Source of the DNA: Clostridiales bacterium UBA1779
GTDB lineage: Bacteria > Bacillota > Clostridia > Oscillospirales > CAG-272
DNA: 8,052 nucleotides
Assembly (NCBI GenBank): GCA_002314565.1
Contig: DCGL01000029.1
Coordinates: 1-8,052, forward strand
Direction of reading: 5' to 3'
Numbering within the stretch: position 1 is the first letter of the stretch; each line of letters opens with the position of its first letter. The notes under the pieces are model-generated. The model searched no databases, was not told the origin of the DNA, and worked only from the letters and a program-made list of their open reading frames with translations. The position numbers and the translations under genes were made by a program. This document shows positions 1 to 6,777 of the stretch, one piece after another.

Positions 1-2988
1 GTTTGCACCTTGTCCCGATACAGTCGCGTCGTTTTCGGCGGAACCGGCACTGCCCCGGACGGGCCTTTCGACATCAGCTGAAACGTCCGTACGGTATGAA
101 GCGTTTTTTACGTATCCTGTTTGATTGATGCTTCTTACGTAATGCGAACCGTCTTTCGTCGTGAGATTTTTCTTATCCGTAAACGATACTCCGCAAAGAG
201 AGTACTCGGTACGGCTCTTTTCGTCATCCGGAAAATCGGGAAGGCGGAAAATTCTTTCCGGTATTGCTTCGTTTTCGGAGTCTGTCCCCGAAAAGATATC
301 CATCTGTCCGGCAACTCCGCTGCGAAAGCTGTCGGCCTTCGCATTGATTTCAAGGTCAAGAAGAGCCAAAAGACCGGCTCTTGAAATATTCAGAAAATCA
401 AATGCACCGCAGAGTATGCAGGCCTCAGCCGCACGTCTGTTAAAGGCCTGGGGCGGCATACGCTTTACAAAATCCCCGACCGACGTGAATGGAGCTTCTT
501 CTGCAAGTGACTGCACGGCCATGGCAAACATAGGTCCTGAGCCCTTTACGTACGACAGACCGAAGCGTATTCCTTCCTTCGTCATCTTAAAGTCAGCAGA
601 ACTTCTGTTGATATCCGGTGGGAGAATCGGGGCACCGAAATACGCGGCTTCCTCTGCATATTTCGGATTCCGCATGGGGCCGCCGCTTATATTCATAAGT
701 TCCGTAATAAAATATCCCGGGAAATTGGCCTTGAGATATGCAGTTCTGTATGAAATCATTGCATAGGCAACGGCATGGCTCTTGTTGAAGGCATAGCCGG
801 CAAACGAGGTCATACTGTCAAACAGGGCAGACGCGTCTTTTTCCGTCATTGAATGACTGGAAGCGCCGCTTACGAAAGCTTCGCGCTCGGCTTCAAGCAC
901 TTCAGCCTTTTTCTTTGACATCGCGCGTCTTACAACGTCGGCGTGTCCCGCAGAATACCCGGCCAGAATTCTGAAGATACTCATCACCTGTTCCTGATAT
1001 ACTATGCAGCCGCGGGTTTCCTTTAGAACGGGCTCAAGCAGGGGATGCGGATATTTTACCGACGCCGGATTGTTTTTTCCCTGAAGATATACGGGAATCG
1101 AATCCATGGGACCGGGACGGTACAGAGCTATCGCCGCTATAATATCGTCAATGCTGTCGGGTCTGATTCTTCTGATCAGTACCGTGATTCCGTCGGAATC
1201 CAGCTGAAAAACTCCGCAGGTTTTTCCTGACCTGAGCAATTCAAAGGTCTTTTTATCGCTCAGCGGTATTTTTTCGGGGTTGAAATCCGGATAATCCGCC
1301 ATCACGGCTTTTTCCGTACGGTCAATAAGCGTCAGATATTTCAGTGCAAGGAAATCGAATTTCAGAAGTCCCAGCGACGCAACCGTATCCATATCGTACT
1401 GACATATAACCGCGCTGCTGCTCTGAGTCAGAGGCAGGTAATTATCGGCCGGACCGTCGGTTATCACGACTCCCGCCGCATGAACGGAGATATTTCTCGG
1501 AAGTCCCTCGAGACACAGAGCCGTTTCGAATATTTTTTTGGTTTCTGCATCTTCATCGCAGGCCTTGCGGATTTTTGCGCTCTTCATAAGTTCCGCGACG
1601 GACTGGTCTTCCTTCGGAAGCAGGAACATTATTCTGTCGGTTTCCGATGCGGGAATGCCGTTGAGCCTGCAGGAGTCCCTGAGTGCCGCTTTTGCCGCCA
1701 TAGTACCGAAGGTTATAATCTGACACACCCTGTCCTGCCCGTATTTTCTCTTTACGTAGGCAAGGACTTCATCCCTGCGCGAAAAGTCAAAATCAATATC
1801 TATATCGGGCATACTGATTCTTTCCGGATTTAAGAATCTTTCAAAATAAAGCCCGTATTTCAGAGGGTCGACGTCGGTTATATGAGTAAAGAAAGCAACG
1901 AGGCTTCCGCAGCCCGACCCCCTTCCGGGTCCCACCGGTATTCCGCTTTTTTTTGCAAAGCCAACGTAGTCCGCTACTATCAGAAAATAGTCGCAGAAGC
2001 CCATTTTTTCGATTACGCTCAATTCGTATTCGGCTCTCTCACGGTAATCTTCGGCACGGTATCCGCGTGCGGGAATTCTGCCTGCCTTCAGATACTCATC
2101 CATACCGTCATAGGTCTGACGCTTCAGCTGCTCTGAAGCACTTACACCTTCCGGAAGCGGGAAAGCTGGCAGATATCTGCTCTCAAAATCGAAGTCGAAA
2201 TTGCAGCGTTCCGCAATCAGAACTGTATTTTCACAGGCTCCGTCAAAACCCGAGAAAATCTTTTCCATCTCTTCTTCGGTTTTAAGATAATATTCGCTGC
2301 CGTCGGGACCGGCACCTTCCGAAAGCGTCTTTCCCTCTCTGATGCAGCACAGTGCCCTTGAGACTCTGCTGTCTTCGGGTTTTAAATATTTAACGTCGTT
2401 TGCCGCAACAACTGAAATACCGCAGCTTTTTGCAAGCGCATACATCTCGGGCAGCAGCTGTCTTTCGATTCCCAGCCCGTGGTTGCAGAGCTCAATATAG
2501 TAATGGTCATTACCGAAAATCTCAGTCCAGAGTTCTGCCGTCTTTTCTGCTTTTTTCAGGTCTCCGCGGTTAAGGAGTTCAAAAACATCTCCTTCACTGC
2601 CTCCCGACAGAACGATAAGGCCTTCTTTGTGTTTTTTCAGGGTTTCAGAATCGAGCGGAGTCTGACGTCCGGACTGCCCGGACAGACAGTATTTAGTGAC
2701 CAGCTTGCACAGGTTTTTATAACCGGCGGCATTTTCGCACAGAAAAACGCACCATCCCGACTGTCCTTCCGCGACACTGACTTCAAGCTGACATCCGATT
2801 ACCGGACGGACGCCTTTTTCTCTGCAGGCACGGTAAAACGCCGTGCATCCCGACATAGAAGCACGGTCGGTTATTGCGGCACAGGTCTGTCCGGCAGCGA
2901 GAACCGCAGCGGGGATATCCGCGATACGGCAGGCGCCTTCAAGCAGACTGTATTCCGAATGCAGATGAAGATGGCAGAATCCGCCCAT
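1..2988 (-). CDS. dnaE: DNA polymerase III alpha subunit (DnaE), 3' end cut by window
   Basis: Replicative DNA polymerase alpha subunit (C-family), which extends primed DNA in the cytoplasm together with the sliding clamp. 996 residues are visible and the frame is still open at base 1. The N-terminal PHP domain (about 1-270) starts with HLHLHSEYSLLEG at 6-18. The polymerase core has GPGRGSGCGS at 353-362, PDIDIDF at 394-400 (catalytic D397 and D399) and KFDFLAL at 543-549 (third catalytic Asp, D545), followed by RPGPMDS and the SHAVAYA region. A helix-hairpin-helix region is near 835-868. GQMDIF at 894-899 fits the QxxLF-like clamp-binding motif. ATG 2988 was chosen because the PHP motif begins at once and AGGA lies 5 bases upstream. 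Odd points: several PHP ligands are replaced (R42, Q67, K200), and residues after about 925 do not resemble the usual entry to the OB domain. It lies 85 bases after whiA, the usual Clostridia order. Class DnaE1 versus DnaE3 is undecided. Confidence 0.96.
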   Translation of the reverse strand, partial: MGGFCHLHLHSEYSLLEGACRIADIPAAVLAAGQTCAAITDRASMSGCTAFYRACREKGVRPVIGCQLEVSVAEGQSGWCVFLCENAAGYKNLCKLVTKYCLSGQSGRQTPLDSETLKKHKEGLIVLSGGSEGDVFELLNRGDLKKAEKTAELWTEIFGNDHYYIELCNHGLGIERQLLPEMYALAKSCGISVVAANDVKYLKPEDSRVSRALCCIREGKTLSEGAGPDGSEYYLKTEEEMEKIFSGFDGACENTVLIAERCNFDFDFESRYLPAFPLPEGVSASEQLKRQTYDGMDEYLKAGRIPARGYRAEDYRERAEYELSVIEKMGFCDYFLIVADYVGFAKKSGIPVGPGRGSGCGSLVAFFTHITDVDPLKYGLYFERFLNPERISMPDIDIDFDFSRRDEVLAYVKRKYGQDRVCQIITFGTMAAKAALRDSCRLNGIPASETDRIMFLLPKEDQSVAELMKSAKIRKACDEDAETKKIFETALCLEGLPRNISVHAAGVVITDGPADNYLPLTQSSSAVICQYDMDTVASLGLLKFDFLALKYLTLIDRTEKAVMADYPDFNPEKIPLSDKKTFELLRSGKTCGVFQLDSDGITVLIRRIRPDSIDDIIAAIALYRPGPMDSIPVYLQGKNNPASVKYPHPLLEPVLKETRGCIVYQEQVMSIFRILAGYSAGHADVVRRAMSKKKAEVLEAEREAFVSGASSHSMTEKDASALFDSMTSFAGYAFNKSHAVAYAMISYRTAYLKANFPGYFITELMNISGGPMRNPKYAEEAAYFGAPILPPDINRSSADFKMTKEGIRFGLSYVKGSGPMFAMAVQSLAEEAPFTSVGDFVKRMPPQAFNRRAAEACILCGAFDFLNISRAGLLALLDLEINAKADSFRSGVAGQMDIFSGTDSENEAIPERIFRLPDFPDDEKSRTEYSLCGVSFTDKKNLTTKDGSHYVRSINQTGYVKNASYRTDVSADVERPVRGSAGSAENDATVSGQGAN
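292..306 (-). other. Predicted sliding-clamp binding motif in DnaE
   Basis: Codons for Q895-M-D-I-F899. This fits the bacterial clamp-binding pattern (QADMF in E. coli alpha) and lies after the helix-hairpin-helix region, where DnaE proteins carry it. Confidence 0.7.
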
Positions 2989-3073
2989 AATAATCCTGAA
3001 ACCTTTCTTTATATTTCCGACATAATGTGTTTTCGTATACAGGGAACGTTCACCCTGATTCCGGCAGCGATTT

Positions 3074-3994
3074 TCAGTCTGTTTTTCCGCCGCCGATTTT
3101 TTCAGCAGCCTCTAAAATTTTCTGCAATCTGTGATTCAGTCCCGATTTTGATATGGCCGGCTGATGCATCGAGCACAGCTCGGACAGACTTGCGCCGGGA
3201 TTTGATTCTCTCAGTTCAGCCGTGATTTTCAGATCCTCCGTCAGAAGGTCAAAGCCTCCGAAGGAACGCAGCTTTTCAATGGCTTTCAGCTGCGGGGTCG
3301 CAGCCTTTGTAGCCGAAGCTATATTGTTAATTTCGCAATTTGAAACGCGGTTCATATCTTTTTTCAGATCTCTCACAAGACCGAACTCTATGAGCTCCAT
3401 TGCGGATTTTCCCGCTCCCGCAAGTCCCAAAAGTCCCTCGACGTAATCGTTCTTTTTGAACAGCAGATTATTGGAGCCTTTTCTGACCGACATTGAGGGA
3501 AACAGTCCGGAATTCTGGAAAAATGCGTTTATTTTTGTTGCTGTAACCGGGTCAAGAAGTCTGATTTCCACCCTTTCTTCCCTTTCGGGATCCGAAAACG
3601 TGGCTGATGACAGAATCAGTCCGCCGGCAAAGAACTGCCGGCACTTATCACATCTGAAAAAAGACGGCTCGGCGGAAATGTTATCAGCGTTTTTCATTTC
3701 ACTCAGCAGACTGCTGAGCTTTTCGGAAACCACGACGCCCTCTGCGGTAAGCCTTCCGTAGCAGCTTGAATATTCGGGCTTGGTTTCAAGTCCGTATACG
3801 TCGAAAAGCAGCTTCCTCGCAGTTTCGGTGCAATCACGGCCGCAGAGTCTGATATAAACGGTTCCGTCAAGTCCGCACTCGGAATTTATAAGTATTCCTG
3901 CAAGCATGGCACGTCTGCAGCAGACTGTCGAAGGCCGGTGGGACAGAATCTCCTGCCTTACTTTTAAGGTAAAATCTTTCATATTTTTGACCAT
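3074..3994 (-). CDS. whiA: DNA-binding protein WhiA
   Basis: WhiA homologue, a DNA-binding protein needed for sporulation in Streptomyces and linked to cell division and chromosome segregation in Bacillus. The family joins a homing-endonuclease-like (LAGLIDADG fold, non-catalytic) N-terminal domain to a C-terminal helix-turn-helix. Visible here, numbering from 3994: the N-terminal FTLKVRQEIL stretch and CCRRAMLAG near 25-33 (family pattern CCxRAxLxG), the central C115-x2-C118 segment, NRVSNCEINN at 215-224, and the C-terminal ASLSEL...ISKSGLNHRLQKI (about 268-293), which is the WhiA signature HTH. The start is uncertain. ATG 3994 and ATG 3982 are both plausible; 3982 aligns best with the family N-terminus. 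The only Shine-Dalgarno-like stretch (AAAGGAAG, 4013-4020) is 18 bases from the first. An upstream TTG at 4084 would add residues that do not look like WhiA. At 306 residues it is near the family norm. It sits between murB and dnaE without the usual rapZ and yvcK. Confidence 0.95.
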   Translation of the reverse strand: MVKNMKDFTLKVRQEILSHRPSTVCCRRAMLAGILINSECGLDGTVYIRLCGRDCTETARKLLFDVYGLETKPEYSSCYGRLTAEGVVVSEKLSSLLSEMKNADNISAEPSFFRCDKCRQFFAGGLILSSATFSDPEREERVEIRLLDPVTATKINAFFQNSGLFPSMSVRKGSNNLLFKKNDYVEGLLGLAGAGKSAMELIEFGLVRDLKKDMNRVSNCEINNIASATKAATPQLKAIEKLRSFGGFDLLTEDLKITAELRESNPGASLSELCSMHQPAISKSGLNHRLQKILEAAEKIGGGKTD

Positions 3995-4025
3995 AACTTT
4001 TGCGGGGAAAAACTTCCTTTCCGTT

Positions 4026-4088
4026 GGATTTGCGGCCGGTTTTGCAACGCAAAATTGCCGGTGTTCAGCCGGTAAAAGCTGCAAATCC
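4026..4088 (-). promoter_or_regulatory. Structured leader of whiA: nested inverted repeats and three ACCGGC copies
   Basis: On the minus strand GGATTTGC (4081-4088) and GCAAATCC (4026-4033) form an 8-base outer stem. Inside are a CCGG/CCGG hairpin (4058-4072) and TTTTGC-GTT-GCAAAA (4040-4054), so the RNA could fold as a three-way junction. ACCGGC occurs three times, at 4068-4073, 4057-4062 and 4035-4040, with steps of 11 and 22 bases. No U-run or named riboswitch core was recognised. The function is unknown. Confidence 0.4.
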
Positions 4089-4117
4089 GAGATTGAAAGA
4101 TTTATCTTTCAATCTTG
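4088..4117. repeat. Perfect 11-pair palindrome between murB and whiA
   Basis: AGATTGAAAGA at 4090-4100 and TCTTTCAATCT at 4105-4115 around TTTA, extendable by a G-T and a C-G pair to 4088-4117. It begins 14 bases after the murB stop. Neither strand has a following U-run, so it is not a standard intrinsic terminator. It may be an operator or a 3'-end/processing hairpin. Confidence 0.7.
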
Positions 4118-4130
4118 AACGTCGGAGAAA

Positions 4131-5066
4131 TCAATTTCCCGAAGGTATTTCCGGCACTGAAATGATTTCGCACTCCGGCACGATACCGTATTTTTCATAC
4201 AGTCTGCGCTGAACCAGTTCGATAAGCGCATGAACGTCAGCTGAAGTTGCTCCGCCGCGGTTTACGATAAACCCGGCATGCTTTTCGGAAACCTGAGCCC
4301 CGCCGACAGTCGTTCCCTTGAGCCCGGCATCTTCAATCATTTTACCAACGAATACGTCCTCGCGCGGGCGTTTGAAAACGCTTCCTGCACTGGGATATTC
4401 AAGAGGCTGCTTTGAACGTCTGCGTTCAAGAAAGTCGGCTTCTTTTGCTTTGATTTCTTCCGTATTTCCGGCAGTCAGTGAAAAGCTTGCCGATAGCATA
4501 ATCAGTTTCCGGTTTTCACGAAGCGCGCTTTGTCTGTATGAAAAATTCATTTCGTCAAAGTTCAGTACACGTACTGCCCTGTTTTCCGTATCGTATACAC
4601 GGCACTTAGAAAATACGTCGGAAATCTGTCCGCCGTATGCCCCGGCATTCATATATACCGCACCGCCGACCGATCCCGGAATTCCGTATGCAAATTCAAG
4701 TCCCGAAAGCCCTCTGTCGGCAGTCATTCCGGCAAGAAGTGTCAACGGGCAGCCTGACTCGGCAGTAAGCTCATTTCCGTCAAAGCTGACGTCCTTCATG
4801 GCGGAAGTAAACAGAACCGCACCGCGGAAGCCCTTATCGTCAAACAGAAGGTTTGACGAGCGGCCGACCGTGATAAACGGAACCTTCTCATCCTCAAGCA
4901 GCGAGAGCGCTGAAATCATTTTTTCTTCACTGTCCGGTCTGATTGCAATATCGCAGGGACCTCCGATCCGGAAGGAAGTGTCGGCTGCCAGAACGCAGTC
5001 CCGGCTGTATCCGATACCCGAGGCACACAGCTTTTCGGATAATATTTTAATTTTGTCAATACTCAT
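4131..5066 (-). CDS. murB: UDP-N-acetylenolpyruvoylglucosamine reductase (MurB)
   Basis: Cytoplasmic FAD flavoenzyme that reduces UDP-GlcNAc-enolpyruvate to UDP-MurNAc with NADPH, the second committed step of peptidoglycan synthesis. The 311 residues match the family length. FAD-binding region: TSFRIGGPCDIAI at 30-42, VGRSSNLLFDD at 67-77 (usually GRGSNLL, so G to S at 70), and AYGIPGSVGGAVYMNAGAYG at 126-145. Active site: Y177-R178, LEYPSAGSVFKRP at 222-234 with catalytic S229, and the terminal PECEII with E298 as the likely proton-relay glutamate. GKMIEDAGLKG and GGAQVSEKHAGFIVN are the conserved C-terminal blocks. The tyrosine-containing insert of E. coli-type enzymes seems absent, so it is probably type II. 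The ATG immediately follows the stop of the HAD gene (TAAATG) and the nearest AAGGA is 16 bases away, so translation is probably coupled to that gene. All key residues are intact. Confidence 0.98.
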   Translation of the reverse strand: MSIDKIKILSEKLCASGIGYSRDCVLAADTSFRIGGPCDIAIRPDSEEKMISALSLLEDEKVPFITVGRSSNLLFDDKGFRGAVLFTSAMKDVSFDGNELTAESGCPLTLLAGMTADRGLSGLEFAYGIPGSVGGAVYMNAGAYGGQISDVFSKCRVYDTENRAVRVLNFDEMNFSYRQSALRENRKLIMLSASFSLTAGNTEEIKAKEADFLERRRSKQPLEYPSAGSVFKRPREDVFVGKMIEDAGLKGTTVGGAQVSEKHAGFIVNRGGATSADVHALIELVQRRLYEKYGIVPECEIISVPEIPSGN

Positions 5067-5768
5067 TTATCTGACCGTTATTTCCTTGAGAAGTTCCGGA
5101 AGTCCGGTGATATCGTTGATTACGTATGTAACGGTTTCGTCCAAAGGCTTTGCTTTCCCGAAGCTGAGCCAGCAGCTGTCAAGTCCGAAATTACGGGCTC
5201 CTCTGATGTCAGAGGTCAGAGAGTCGCCGACAACCAGAGCTTTTGACGCGTCAAAGCCCGGAATACGGGCGCAGGCCGCTTCGAAAAATTCACGGCTCGG
5301 CTTTTCATAACCTATCTCGCCGGAAATAAAAATGTCCTTTACCAGTTCTTTGACGCCGGAGCCCGCCAGCCTTGCATGCTGGCAGGAAGCAATTCCGTTT
5401 GTTACTATATAAAGCTCATATTCTTTACGCAGTATATTGAGGGTTTCGATTGCCCCGGGAAGCACGAAAAATTCCGTTTCCAGTCCTTTGGCATACTGTT
5501 CCGCGGTTTCGTATGGGTCATCATCTGCGCCGATGGCTTCAAAGAACAGTCTGAATCTTTCGTGTTTCAGAAAATCCTTTCTGATTTCCCCTCTTTCAAG
5601 TCTTTTCCAGCAGCTGTCGTTAATTCTGCTGTAAATCTCAACGGTTTCGTCGTCGTTTCGTATTTCTCTGCGTGCAAGTACTTCTTTCAGGGCATGCTTT
5701 TCGCACTTCTTAAAGTCGAGAATCGTCATATCCGCATCAAGAAGCAGAAATTTATACTTATTGATCAT
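5067..5768 (-). CDS. HAD-superfamily hydrolase, YjjG/YfnB-like noncanonical pyrimidine nucleotidase
   Basis: Haloacid dehalogenase-like phosphatase of 233 residues. The four HAD motifs are visible: I, D11-A-D13-M-T15 (D11 nucleophile, D13 acid/base); II, T123-N124-G125; III, K156 in YEKPSREFF; IV, GDSLTSD at 181-187 (D182 and D187 bind Mg). The helical C1 cap lies about 17-100. The LLLDADMTILDF start, the EKPSREFF block and GDSLTSDIRGARNFG resemble the YjjG/YfnB group, which dephosphorylates noncanonical pyrimidine nucleoside monophosphates (house-cleaning role). That substrate is inferred from similarity. Met at position 14, where Asn, Gly or Tyr is commoner, is a small oddity. The ATG overlaps the end of the upstream nif3-like gene by 11 bases and has no clear Shine-Dalgarno, implying translational coupling. 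It directly abuts murB, so the three genes probably share a transcript. Confidence 0.9.
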   Translation of the reverse strand: MINKYKFLLLDADMTILDFKKCEKHALKEVLARREIRNDDETVEIYSRINDSCWKRLERGEIRKDFLKHERFRLFFEAIGADDDPYETAEQYAKGLETEFFVLPGAIETLNILRKEYELYIVTNGIASCQHARLAGSGVKELVKDIFISGEIGYEKPSREFFEAACARIPGFDASKALVVGDSLTSDIRGARNFGLDSCWLSFGKAKPLDETVTYVINDITGLPELLKEITVR

Positions 5769-6525
5769 CTGTTTCGTAAGCTATTCTGTCTGAAAACGTT
5801 ATCATCGGAATAAGTCCTGCCTCTGCCGTCAGTTCAAAGAGTCTTGCACAGACAGGGTTTTCCGTATAGAAATGACCGGCTGAAAACAGTGAAATGCCGA
5901 AATCACGCGAATCGGTCAGATTATGATAGCCGATTTCACCGCCCACCATGGCGTCGGCACCGGCCTCAATTGCATATTTCAGATGAGAGTTGACTGAACC
6001 GCCTCCGACCACCACGGTCTTTATCAGCTTTCCGCAGTCCGAATATTCGACGACAGGGGCCGACAGCGCAGCTTTGATTTTTTTTGCAAAAAGACTTGCC
6101 GGCAGCGGCTGTTCAAGCTCACCGATTCTTGCAATTCCGCATTCACCTGTCGGAACCGTGTTTTTCACGCCTATTAAGTCTGCAAGCATATCGCTGACCC
6201 CTCCGCTGACACCGTCCAGTCTCGTATGAAAACTCATAACGGCAATTCCGTTTGAAATCAGACGGACGAGCTTATTTCCGCGGTAATTTTCGGCATTGAC
6301 TTCGGAAAGACCTCCGAAAAGCATAGGATGATGGGCAAGAATGACTTCGCAGCCCTCTTCAATGGCTTCATCCACGACTTCCGACGTTACATCAAGGGCT
6401 ATGAGCACCTTGTTCACGGTTTTGTCGGGACAGGGGCAGCAGGACATTCCGTCCTTATCCCCGGGAAGCGTGAGAGAGACGGGAATTCTCTCTTCCAGAT
6501 ATGCATAAAATTCATTGACTGTCAT
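5758..6525 (-). CDS. Nif3-like dinuclear metal centre protein (DUF34/NIF3, YbgI family)
   Basis: Nif3/DUF34 family protein of 255 residues, the short form without the CutA-like insert seen in B. subtilis YqfO (about 370 residues). Family members form toroidal hexamers with a two-metal site; the physiological reaction is not settled, though some related members have been described as GTP cyclohydrolase 1 type 2 homologues. Probable metal ligands are all present: H65-H66 in LAHHPMLFGG, H100 and D104 in SFHTRLDG (usually HTNLD), H201 in GGEIGYHN, and H218/E222 in GHFYTENP. ATG 6525 was chosen because the family N-terminus starts here and an AAGGAA-type site lies about 10 bases upstream (6536-6542). 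The common Firmicutes partner trmK is not next to it. The 3' end overlaps the HAD gene (shared ATGATCAATAA). No strong promoter was seen on this strand upstream, but this is the first gene of the cluster because the neighbour across the gap is the opposite-strand tRNA. Confidence 0.94.
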   Translation of the reverse strand: MTVNEFYAYLEERIPVSLTLPGDKDGMSCCPCPDKTVNKVLIALDVTSEVVDEAIEEGCEVILAHHPMLFGGLSEVNAENYRGNKLVRLISNGIAVMSFHTRLDGVSGGVSDMLADLIGVKNTVPTGECGIARIGELEQPLPASLFAKKIKAALSAPVVEYSDCGKLIKTVVVGGGSVNSHLKYAIEAGADAMVGGEIGYHNLTDSRDFGISLFSAGHFYTENPVCARLFELTAEAGLIPMITFSDRIAYETDDQ

Positions 6526-6535
6526 ATGACTTTGA

Positions 6536-6542
6536 TTCCTTT
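6536..6542 (-). promoter_or_regulatory. Ribosome binding site of the nif3-like gene
   Basis: Minus-strand AAAGGAA, with the AGGA core about 11 bases before ATG 6525. This is slightly long but is the best purine-rich site in the leader and supports that start. Confidence 0.5.
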
Positions 6543-6566
6543 CCTTGGTATGCGTGCACTTTGGTC

Positions 6567-6595
6567 TTGAAATGCAGACCGTATTGTGGTATAAT
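6567..6595 (+). promoter_or_regulatory. Sigma-A promoter of the tRNA-Arg gene
   Basis: TTGAAA at 6567-6572, a 17-base spacer, then TATAAT at 6590-6595 preceded by TGG, an extended -10. The tRNA 5' end at 6611 lies 15 bases past the -10, giving a very short leader, as usual for tRNA genes. Confidence 0.85.
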
Positions 6596-6610
6596 AATTA
6601 AGTTAAATAT

Positions 6611-6687
6611 GCCTGTGTAGCTCAGTAGGATAGAGCGAACGCCTCCTAAGCGTTAGGCCAGCGGTTCGATTCCGCTCACGGGTGCCA
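6611..6687 (+). tRNA. tRNA-Arg (anticodon CCT)
   Basis: Complete cloverleaf with encoded CCA. The acceptor stem GCCTGTG pairs with CACGGGT (two G-U pairs), followed by discriminator G and CCA at 6685-6687. The D arm is GCTC...GAGC. The anticodon stem AACGC/GCGTT encloses loop CTCCTAA, so the anticodon is CCT, reading the Arg codon AGG. The T arm is AGCGG-TTCGATT-CCGCT. The variable loop is short (AGGCC), so it is class I. The gene is a single transcription unit with its own promoter upstream and an intrinsic terminator just after it. It is divergent from the nif3-like gene and convergent with prmC. Confidence 0.97.
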
Positions 6688-6696
6688 ATATTCATC

Positions 6697-6733
6697 AGGT
6701 GCTGAAAGACAGATTCCGGCACCTTTTCTTTTT
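6697..6733 (+). terminator. Intrinsic terminator of tRNA-Arg
   Basis: AGGTGCTG at 6697-6704 pairs with CGGCACCT at 6717-6724 (8 pairs, one G-U) around a 12-base loop, followed by TTTTCTTTTT at 6724-6733. There is no U-run on the other strand, so it acts for the tRNA and not for prmC. Confidence 0.85.
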
Positions 6734-6761
6734 GCCGATAAGTGCATATCAGACGGTCGCA

Positions 6762-6776
6762 GCTGCTGTTTGCAGC
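6762..6776 (-). other. Small hairpin just after prmC stop
   Basis: GCTGC and GCAGC arms (5 pairs, 5-base loop) begin 1 base after the prmC stop. No U-tract follows in the prmC direction, so it is at most a weak 3'-end structure and not a standard intrinsic terminator. Confidence 0.35.
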
Positions 6777-6777
6777 C

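Noticed and set aside
1..180. Frameshift in dnaE as the reason for the unusual C-terminus
   Set aside because: The frame stays open to base 1 and the alternative minus frame nearby (135-359) shows no OB-domain-like sequence, though unseen sequence could change this.
161..766. Plus-strand open frame of about 200 codons opposite dnaE
   Set aside because: Antisense to the conserved polymerase frame; the product looks random.
3046..3056. GAACGTTC palindrome in the whiA-dnaE gap
   Set aside because: Too short and isolated to mean anything; no promoter or terminator is associated. The 85-base gap otherwise holds only the dnaE ribosome site.
2479..3225. Plus-strand open frame of about 248 codons opposite the dnaE start and whiA end
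   Set aside because: A shadow of dnaE and whiA codon bias; no motif or start signal, and it crosses both genes and their gap.
4318..5310. Long plus-strand open frame (about 330 codons) opposite murB and the HAD gene
   Set aside because: Ser/Pro/Arg-rich product with no family features, no ribosome site, and fully antisense to two well-supported genes.
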